Source: Hydra vulgaris | Lineage: Eukaryota; Cnidaria; Hydrozoa; Anthoathecata; Hydridae | Assembly (NCBI RefSeq): GCF_038396675.1 | Contig: NC_088933.1 | Coordinates: 43,437,001 to 43,501,000 of the forward strand | Direction of reading: 5' to 3' | DNA: 64,000 nucleotides | Shown here: positions 41,101 to 51,500 of the stretch, one piece after another | Position numbering within the stretch: the first letter of the stretch is position 1 | How the letters are laid out: each line of letters opens with the position of its first letter | Notes under the pieces: generated by a model | The model's input: only the letters and a program-made list of their open reading frames with translations | Told to the model about the DNA's origin: nothing | Database searches by the model: none | Position numbers and translations under genes: made by a program

Positions 41101-41317
41101 ACCGTTGAAATGCGGTGGAAAACTTCCTGGAAAAGCTTCAAGTTGACCTGGAAGAATTAAGCGAGGTTTTTAAAAACCCTGAGACAATGGTTATGACTAT
41201 TGGCAACGAAGAAGCCAATAGTCATAACCATTCTCTCAGGGTTTTTAAAAACCTTGCTTAATTCTTCCAGCTCAATTTGAAGGTTTTCCAGGAAGTTTTC
41301 CACCGCATTTCAACAGT
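41101..41317. repeat. 217-bp hairpin: inverted self-duplication of polymerase B sequence
   Basis: Arms of about 104 bp (41101-41204 and 41214-41317) pair almost completely around a 9-base loop. Both arms encode the same AVENFLEKLQ-to-NPE segment of the polymerase, one on each strand, showing that a coding segment was copied in reverse next to itself. Confidence 0.92.
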
Positions 41318-41319
41318 GT

Positions 41320-42500
41320 TACATAACTATGTAATTAAACAAACAAATACGTGCAAAGAGAAGGGGGTGTTAAATACAGCAAATATGTACAAATACAAAT
41401 ACAGCAAAATAACTTTTACCTTTTATCTGACTATCTTTTATCTTTCCTTAAACTAGATTTCTTCTTTTTAATATAAGAATTTTTTGTTTAAAAAATTACC
41501 ACCACGTTTTTCAATAAAATAATGTCAAGTTGACTAAAGGCGCTTTTGTTTTTAATGCTTTGAAAAAAATATGCGTTAATTAAAGAAGGTTAGTTTTGTA
41601 ATAAATAATGTATCCGCACATAGTGGAGGGTTTTTGTTACAGTTGCGTACTAGAGAGGAGGGAGGGTCCTAAATCAGTATTTTTTCATTGCACGTACTTT
41701 ATGGATGCCCTCTAACAAAATTTAGAAATATTTCACTACATTAAATAATTTATCTAAGATTTTTTGCTGCATCAACAAAGCATTGGGCTAGTCAAATAAA
41801 ATAATTAAAAATTACCCTGGAGACGCCAATTAAAATTTTGTGTTAAAAGTGAAAAAGTCACAAAACACCAGATTAAAGAAACTACTCTAGCACTTAAAGA
41901 ATTTAAAAATAACCACCGCGATTGTAAAACTCTTGCTGCATCTTTATTAAAACAAAAAAGTTCTTATGAACTTATTGTGTTGATAAAGGTTTGGTTTCAC
42001 TTGTTACAATGCATCACATTTTTAGCCATTTGCTTCAGCAAAAAGATAGAGCAATAAATATTTCATTACAACATACAGGGCTATTTAATTATTGCTTGAT
42101 GATTTTATAAATAACTTCGAATAAGTTGTGAAAGAAGCGCAAGAATTTTAACAATTTTAACCGCTGTATATATAAACTAACTAAAAACTAAAATTAAAGC
42201 GCCTTATAACTGGTAAATGAACTCTTTTTTATTATTTTTGAGAGTGTTGATGAGAAAGACACGCACGATAAAAGGTATGTGTGATAAAACACAATTTTTG
42301 AAAGCGCAATCTTAACCTTACAACAGAATATAATATAAAAAATGTTTCTTTTCTCAAACACTTTACTCCGATCACCTTTACACCGTATCAAACTAGATGG
42401 CTTTAATAAATGCAAGTATAAAAACAAAACTAAAATAAGTTTTAAAAAAATTTGAAAACTTACTTCTTCTATTTTTAAATATTATTCTAAGTCTAACTAA
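41320..42500. other. spacer; 3' flank of the giant gene
   Basis: No coding region recognised. A minus-strand AATAAA near 42229-42234 could serve the giant gene, whose stop is at 42503-42505. AT-rich. Confidence 0.4.
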
Positions 42501-42502
42501 AA

Positions 42503-45500
42503 TTATAATAAAGAAGCAGTTCTTGTTCTATTAAAGAGCAACTGACAAACATCTGACAATGTAGAACCCATGCATCGTCCTCGTGCACGCAAAATTTCTA
42601 CCGCAAATTTCACAATGTTTTTTTTTAAACTACTTTTGGGAGTTTCTAATTTTCTTTTTTTGCATTGTGGATTGTAATTAGATTCATCAGTTTCTGAAAC
42701 ATCATTTTTATCAGAAGAATTTTGAAAAATTCCAAGAAAATTCGAGTACGCATCTTCTTCATCTTTAGTTGAGAAAAAAAGTCCACCAGCTAATACATTA
42801 AGTTGAGCAATAAAAGAATCATCTAACAATTTATTTTCTGAATGAGGAAGGGCAAGAGAATTTTGATTAATTAATATGTTTTGATCACGACGTAAACGAG
42901 GTGCAAACATATGTAATCTTATACCACAATTTTTGTTGATTAAACGAAACATTGGAATTAGCTCATTTGCCTCATAAGAACTAATCAAAATATAGGTATC
43001 ATGGTCAGAATTATTCTTAGGAGAAACTACTATCACCCAAGAAATCTCAAAAAGAAATTCATCTCCTCTCTTAGTATCTTTAATAACCATAGTGAACTCC
43101 TTTGAAACCATAAAGGAAGGACTCAAACAATTTATTGGTGTCAACTTTAAAATTCGATCTGTATTTTGAAAAATTTTATTTATGGGTAAAATGTCAACAA
43201 GACCTTCATGATTTATATTACCAGTTTTGACAAGTTCTACAATTTCTTTTGACAAATTTGGTTTATGTGGATTTTGACGAATAGGACGATTGACCTGACG
43301 TTCTTCTTCCAGCTCAGCTTCAAGTTCTCTTTCTTGCTCTTCGTTAAGGATACTTGCAAAACGTTTGTATTCAGATACATATTGATTACAGCGAAAAACA
43401 ATATTTTCTCCAATTGAGGTTATTGTTTCTACAAAGGTTTTGGTTGCTTCGTTGTTTTCCGTAAAAAAAATAACTCGTTTATTCAAACTATTTTGAACAA
43501 TTTTAGGAACAGTTTCTAATGACCGAGTTCCTCCGTAAAAACTTTCCAGATTTATCACTTCATCTTCAGAACACCTATAACCAAGTTTTTGAAGACTATC
43601 TATATTTAAGCTTTTTTTACGCATTTTATTTTTAAATATAGAAAATTCAACAGCTTCTTTAGTAGCATATCGAAGTCCTTGCAAAGACCAGTGCAAAAAG
43701 CCGTCGCGAATAGCATTACAGCTGTTACTAATTGCCCATTTTAGGATATCAGGAGTTTCAGGAATTTTGTCACAAGTTATCATTTGATTTACAATAGATA
43801 TGTGGACGTCCCTGGAGGCGTAGAAATAAACTCTGTGTCCATTTCCCAGCATTCGCATACGCATACATGCTTGAACAAGGCGGTCTTTTGTAAGTCCCTC
43901 ACCCAAAGTTACACAAGCAGCTGCTGGAACAGGAAACTTTAAATCTGTTCCCCTAGTATGAATATCATCTAAATATACAACACACCTATTGAGTTTGTGA
44001 AAGTATGGAGAAACAGAAAGTAAAGAGGCACGACCTTTTCTATCATAAACCATTATTCTATCTTCCTTGTCAAAATATATTGCTGCAGACACATCAGATG
44101 CTAATGAAAGCTTGAGCCATTCCTGGGCAACTTTTTCATTATCCATCTTCAACATTAGCGCACCTACATCAATTAAAACACAAGCTTTTGTTTCAACTAG
44201 CTTTTTCAAAATACATTCTTCTATACTATCAACACACGAATTTTTGTGATAATAGGTTTTATTTTCTGGTTGAAGTAAAAAGCTTAAAACCATAGCATTT
44301 GTACCTAATATTTTCGGCAAATCTTTTTGTCTAATGTTTAATGGAAAAAGCAATTGTAATTCATTTGTGCCACTGAACCCGGTAGTGTAATTTTTATATT
44401 TCGACCCATGATATTTTTTCAAACATAAATCCCATGCCGATGTTGAAATCTTGTAGGGAAACTGTTTTGCTTCTCGTGGATAAACAACTTGATTCAACCA
44501 AAAGTTTATGACACTCATACTGTAACTTAATATAGAATATAGCTTTTCTTTTTGTTCAATACTGTCTAGATTAACGCCATTCAGTTCGCGCAAATCGTTT
44601 GGTACATTATCAATTCCAATAGATGTAATCCATTGTTCATATTGAACTTCTTTGTGTGTGCATTTTTCTAAATTTACAAATACCTCATCAAGCTGGTTTT
44701 TACTAAGGCCACTCATATAATAACTAATTTGTGTCAAAATAATAGCCATATCAGGATGACCAAACTCAGTTCTTTCGGAAGCAACATCTTTAGCGCGATA
44801 TGGTACAGCCATTTTTGAAGATGTTTTTGAAAGACTAACGCCAAAGTTAACTCTCCAACGTTTTTGAAGTGCCATATGTAAAACTTCAAAGAGAAGAAGT
44901 CCACGTAAAACTAACAACTTTTCTTTTAAAAAAGTATTCTTTTTGAAAAGTTTTGATAAATATTTGTTGCTCTCAAGATCACTGATGTCATTAGAGGTAA
45001 TAAATAATTTAGCAAGCTCTTTATCACGTTGTTTAATTTTTGTTGCTATTGAAACTTCTGGAACCTCATTATTAAGAATGGAGTCAACAATTAAACAACA
45101 CAATTCTTCATACATATTTTTGTTGCTGCTAATAAAACGAATACGTGAAAATGAATCGTATCGAGTATTGTCTACATAAAATTCAATATAGTTTTCTCCG
45201 TATTTTTTGAACATGTTTTCAATAAATTTATTAACTAATTTTAAGACTGCTTGAGAAATTATCCATCTCAGTTCACCACCATCAACAAGTAGCTGTTTAT
45301 CAATTGTATAAATAACCTGATATTTAACGTTTAATATCTCATCTGCTTCATCCAAGATGTCACGAACATGTTTCTGAATCCAGCACCGCAATCGATAAAG
45401 CTTTTTTGCATTTCGAGATTTTTTACGACAATGCTCAAATGTTTTTAAATTAAGGGATAAACGGTATTCAGGTGTTGTCAGCATTATTCCACGCCCAAAA

Positions 45501-48500
45501 AGACATTTTCGGTAAACTCTCAGTATCTTTGAAGGATTCATGTTCAAATCTCTGCTACATGGAAGTATATAAACTCTTTTGTTAAGAAGTCCACCAAGTT
45601 TATCTGAAAGTAATTCAAAGTTTGTGTTCAAAAGAGGACGTAATACATTTACTCTAACAACGTGCTTCGACGTTGCTAAAGAAATTGCAAGTAAAGGTAC
45701 AATAACACTGGTTTTTCCTTCTCCCATGTTTAATTGTTGAACAAAGTTTTCATTTGCAGATATCATGCTCTGAGCAACATCAATCTGAATGGGACGAATT
45801 AGGAAATTTGCTTCAAGTTCAAAAACAAGCCACTCAGGATTTGAAGAAGGAATCCAATACTCATGACCTATGTTAATTATTTCTTGATAGAGTGCAGCAT
45901 TTAAAGTATTATTTTGAATTAGCTTAAGGCATCGAATAGCTCTTTGTTCATTTGTCCAGGATACAATTAATGCACCAATGCGATTAATAACACTTTGCGG
46001 AACTTCATATTTATCATTAATTGAAAGTAATGTGTATGCTTGTGATTTTAATGGTAATATACATGGAATTATAGTAACTGGGGTAACTCTTCTCCATAAT
46101 CCTCCATATAATAGAGCAAAATCAAAATAGTTATCATTTTGAGGCATAAAGGCATCTTCTACTTCTTCCCACAAACTCTTTGATTTACTGGTAAATAAAC
46201 AACTTCGACATTCATAAATTATTTCATTATTTTCAAAGTCTTTTTCATTTAAATATGAAAGTTTATTTTCTTGAATATTTGTACAACTGTTTGTTAGATT
46301 AATTTTCATAAAGTTTGATATGTCATCATAGCAATTATGGTCATCCGTCAAATTTTGAAGAAGTGACAATAACTTTTCAGATTGATTTTTTCTATTTAAG
46401 GTATCACAATTGTTTTTAATATTGAACATTGGTGCAGAAGATTTATTTTGAAACAAACTTATAGCATCCGGGTTTTCTTTAAGATTTTTAATCGGAACTT
46501 TGATTTTGTACGCGCTTGAAGAAGATTGATAAGTACATTTTGAATCCGATAACGGAACATGAATTTGATTAAATAATTTTGCATTGCCACATTTAAAATG
46601 CAAGTTATTTAAACGGATTTTACATTCTACTTCACCTAAAAATGATTTCAGTTTATCATTGTTATTCCATCTCAAAAACAAGTTCTTGACTTTTTCTTCT
46701 ATTTCATCAATATTAACGATATCTTTTAATGTAATCGTTAATTGTTTTCTAGCAAACATAGTTGTTTGATTATTATTGGTATTGGATATTATAGACTCAC
46801 CAATTGAATGAAAATCTACAATTTTTGTTTCCCATTGTTTTTGAGCCATATCTCCTATTGTATCAATTGCATTTTGTTTAAAATTCTCAAAACTTTTTTC
46901 GTCCTCTGAACACTTTTCGTTAAGATTGATATCATTGAATTCTTCGTTAATTACTTTGTGAATTTCTTTTAAATTGAACTCGGTCTCGTTAAGGTGCTCA
47001 TATTCTCTTACAGACGGAGGATTTACTTGAATTTTAAGTAAAACTACTGCTAAAAGACTAAACAACAAGTCTTTATTTTCGCCTTTAAAAGCTAATAAAG
47101 ATAAGAAAAGACAAAAATCAAAAAAGTCTTCATGAACATTTTGAGCCAAACCATATAACTGTAAGTAATTGTCAAGCAGATCAAAATTTTCAAGTGTAAA
47201 CACGGATGATAATGAAAATACTAGTGGACCTTTTATACTTTCTTTATCTTTGACAAGAGTCCATAAATTAGAAGGAAGAAAACTAACACCATTTCGTTTA
47301 TAATAATCTTCCATAATTAACCGTGAAATATTACTCTCTTCACAACCATTAGTGTAAGACCACGCAATTTCTCTTTTCGGAACTCCGCCAATGAACTTCT
47401 CGTTTTCAGCGTCTAAATGAGCGCATGAGTTTAACTGTGTTTTATAACGCCAATATGCTCTTTTCGTAAAGATGTTTTCATGTTGCATGGTTTTTTGTTC
47501 AATTGTTGGAAACAGTTTTTTATACATATCAGCACGATAAAGCAAAATATTCGACGCTAAAGCCAAACTCTCGTAGCCATAAGTTGAGTAAAGTTTTGGA
47601 AACCATGCGACAGATTGCAATTGTTGCGAGTCCACGTAATTTTTTATGCGTTTTGGAGCAAGTTTTGAAATACTATTTAAGGTATGTATTGCATTTTGAT
47701 CAAATGGTCTGCATGAAAAAGTACGTCCAATTTGCAATAAACGCATTGAAGATTCTGTTCCAGTTAACTTTGTAAATGGATCTGGAAGTGAACTAGAGGT
47801 CGCAGCATGAAGAAGTGAGAGATAAAGCCAAGCTTCATGATTTGCTGGGCCACGGAGTTCACATAGCCGGTCGTCAATGTTGTAAGAAAAATAAGGTGGA
47901 GAAAGTAATTTATATAGATTAATTCTTACCATTTGATGACTGGAAGACTCTATTAGCTCAATAGCTGCTGAATGCGGAATAACTAACACTTTATGTTGAC
48001 CAAGATAATTGCTATCAACAATTGGTTTATCCTCATGCAACAAAAGACTATTTTTTAGTCCAATAAGTGTTCCAATATTACCTTGATCATTGGCTACAAT
48101 TAAACCCACGTGTTCCTGAGAAAATAACTTTCCCGTTTTCACTTCAACTTTAAAACTTAGATCCATTCGAGGTAATTCTGCGTTAACTGCAAAGTTTTGC
48201 TTTTTTTTTGTTTGAATCTGTTCTTTTTCTACTTGCATGTTTTCCTGTTCTGTAAAAAATTGTTCTTGATCTGTTTGCATATTTTCTGTTTTTTCTTCTT
48301 TTGTTTCTAAATATTTTTTTTCTGTTTGATTCTGCTCTTTATATGTTTTTGGTTGTCCAAATTTATTTAGCTGTTGTTGACTTTTTTGAAACTTTTCTTG
48401 TATACTATTTTTATGATAACTTACCCATATATGTACATATTCTCTAAGTTCAAGGCGACTTAAACAGCTATAAACTTCCTTGAAAGTGTTGCTATTAATA

Positions 48501-51500
48501 TCTACTAAGTATCGCTTCCTTTGTAAATCGTATAAAGTTTTATATTGTACATTAAATTGATATGGGAAGTGGTCTTCAGATTTAGCATTAAAAAAATTAG
48601 CGTCATCAAATCTAACGGGTCGAAAATAAATAATGTTAGTGTTTTTACACAACCAGTGACTGTAATTATCAATAAAAAGGTTTGGAAAAAGTCCGTTAAA
48701 CACTTCAGAAGGAATCAGTTCGTACTCGTTACCTAGGCTGGACCGTTCCACAACAACTTGTCCGTGTGTTCGATTAGAAAACAAAAATCTCGAGCCTTGA
48801 AAATTGTGAATACTTACAAATGTAGAATGTTGTTCAGCAGATGGTTGCACATCAAAAACATGTTCACCAAAAGTTCTTTGGTAAACAGATGATTTTGTAA
48901 TGATATCTGGAAGCCGTCCAACAGGATTTCCATTTACAAGAAACTTTCCACTCAAAACATTAACTTCTAATGTTACTGATAAATTATCGGAAACAAATGT
49001 GTTATAATACCATGTTTGAGATGGTGGTAAATATGGTACCCAAAGATTACTGCAACTACCTTTGCAAAAATCTGCCCAATGAATAGTAAGAAATTTACTA
49101 AATATATATGCTTTTTCTAAAGCAAACGTGTTCCTTGCAATATTTTCAAAACGCAATCCTATTTGTCTGACCCGTCGAAGCAAATTTTTTCTCTCTGTAT
49201 CAAAACAATTATTACCTAAATAAATATTATCGTGAATTCGAGCTACTGAATGCAGCCAATCAACCAGCGATTCTTTATTAATTATATATTCATAGCATCT
49301 ATCAACGTCAAAAGTAAGCGCTGTAAATGCAGCGACATCAATTAACTTTAAACGCATTTCTTGGATTTCACTTAAGTTTGCTGACGTCAATTTAGAAAGT
49401 AAATGTTCAATTTCAACAGCCCATATTTGAGCAATTGAACGGCATTGTAATAAAAGTTTAAAAGCTTCGAAACGAATTTCAGCACTTGACAAAGAAAATA
49501 TTCTTAGAGTAATTATAATAACTATATGGAGTTGATTGTGTTTTTTCCAGTTTTTTTTAATACTTTCTAAAAAATTAGATAAAGATTCTATTAACACATG
49601 ACAAAATCCATCATTTTGAAGATCAGAGTGACTTTCAAAATAAAAAACAGGATCATTAATATCATTCATTATTGTCATATTATCGTTTTTAAATGCAGGT
49701 CCTGCTTGCCATAGTGCTTGTGCAATCAAAGCAAACACAGTTGGATTTTCAAAACTTAATGAGCGCATTTCAATTGCCTTGAGCAATTTTCTAAGTTGTA
49801 AACAATGACCAGCACGTAATGAACCAAAAGCTTTATATTCATCGAGTTTAAGATTCAAAGGACAGTTTACTTGAGAAGCCAAAACTTCGTTTTCTGTATG
49901 AGTTGTTCCGGCAATCCATGTCTCATCAATTATATAAGATTTGTTCAAAGCTTTCATTGTGTAAAATTTTTTTTTTATTTGTTTATAATTAACAATATTA
50001 CATTCAACGTCTTCATTTTTATACTTTATAAAAAGTTTAATAGTAAGTCCACATGGTACGAAAACATCTGAACAAGAATTTATTAGTCGGAGTCTAAAGC
50101 GGGATGACGATATCAATGCAGCATCACTTCCAATGGAAACTAAAGATTTTAAGCATTCTGAACTGACCCATGAACTCAACTGCGGATGTGACTTCCATTT
50201 CTGTTTAATACAAACCTTTTGAAATTGTTTTTCGTCTAATTTTTTATGAACCAAAAACAGAGCATCACGAAGACATCGTATACTGACTGGTATAGACAGT
50301 TCAAAGACAATAGCATTTTGTTCCCAGTCGCATTCAGGAATTGGATCTTCATATCTATCAATTGTCATAGAATAAGCTTCTTTATATGTTTCACATTCAC
50401 AGCATCTTTCATATGCTTTACAAAATTGAAGGTGACTTCTTTTCGGATGCCTTGCTATCAAACTGTTGTAACGATCAAAACTTTGTTGAAACTCTCTTTT
50501 TTTTTTTTCACGTTGATTCTCAGCATACAAAAGAATATCTCTTCGTATTTGTTGCATTGCTTCATTTTCATTGGCTAGCCTTGGTCCAAATGAATTCTCA
50601 TTTACTTTGTTTGTTATGATGCTTTGGTGAGTGGCAAGTTTATTTCTTTTCAAAAAATAGCCTTTAACAGAATGTAAATACCTCATATCTTCAAGTAATG
50701 GTGTTAGTAAGTTATCAAAGTACTTATCTTCAAAACTACTATGATATTTAGCCAGTAAAGGACATTTTTGTAAAGCAATTGAATCCAATGCGGCAGTTAT
50801 TAGAAGTAGCGTTAAAACCATTTGGCTTAATCCAACTGGATCAGAAGCGTAGAAGGCTAAACTTATTTCAAGATATTTATAGAACAAATCAAACAACTGG
50901 GAACTGTTTTCAAGAAACTCTGTGATATTTAGCAAAAAATCTTTCCACAACACCGTTCTAACCCACACTTCAAAATCATAAAGTTTTATTTCTGTTTCTT
51001 TGTTTTGATTGGAGTTTTCAAGGAAGCTAATATCAAATAGAAAATTTACACTTCCAAAACAAGTATTGCGGCTCATACATTTTGGATTTTTTATATCCAC
51101 TTTTAAGTTGCTTTCTTGTTTAAATGCTTGCTTTATCCGAGTAATTGTCGAATTATTCAAGTTATGAATTATATGTTCACATGGGCGAAGCTCTAATATA
51201 TTAACAATTGCAAATTTGGAACAACTTCCTTTGTGGTTAATCCAGCGAATGTCTGCTTCTTGTCTCATTCTTTGCAAAATATCACATCCATTTTTAATTA
51301 CAATATTTATCCATGTAATTGTTTGGTTAGATAATTCCACGTTTTGGTTGGAATTGTCAATATAATTTTTCAACTTTATCATTCTTCTACTTACCTTGCT
51401 TAGCATCTGCATAATGATATCATTATCATCAAAATTGCCAGGTATATCTTTAAGAAAACTAGTCATGATATGAATCATCAAAGATTTGTAAACAACTGTT

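Larger units (their letters stand above)
38740..41317 (-). pseudogene. Polinton DNA polymerase B relic (protein-primed type)
   Basis: Remnant of a Polinton/Maverick family B polymerase. Blocks appear in collinear order on the minus strand. N-terminal: AVENFLEKLQ and VFKNPE near 41.2-41.3 kb, GKYRGAAHNEC at 40966-40998, and the exonuclease block FHNLTGHDSHLII near 40890. Middle: KVWKTFGCKTF near 40560, and LGMNVAKIHGAIKFRQ near 39390. Palm: NNSVFGKTIENLEK at about 39255-39294. Then GQKAHLLYT near 38945, followed directly by ELLLFNVETNDIY. The family's DTDS catalytic motif is expected between these two and is missing here. Stops and frameshifts are frequent, for example just after GAAHNEC. A SINE, a microsatellite and a foreign 82-bp fragment interrupt it. 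The product would have replicated the element from a terminal protein. Confidence 0.8.

Noticed and set aside
44067..50619. Plus-strand open frames of 60-110 codons inside the giant gene
   Set aside because: Shadows of the minus-strand coding sequence without recognisable content.
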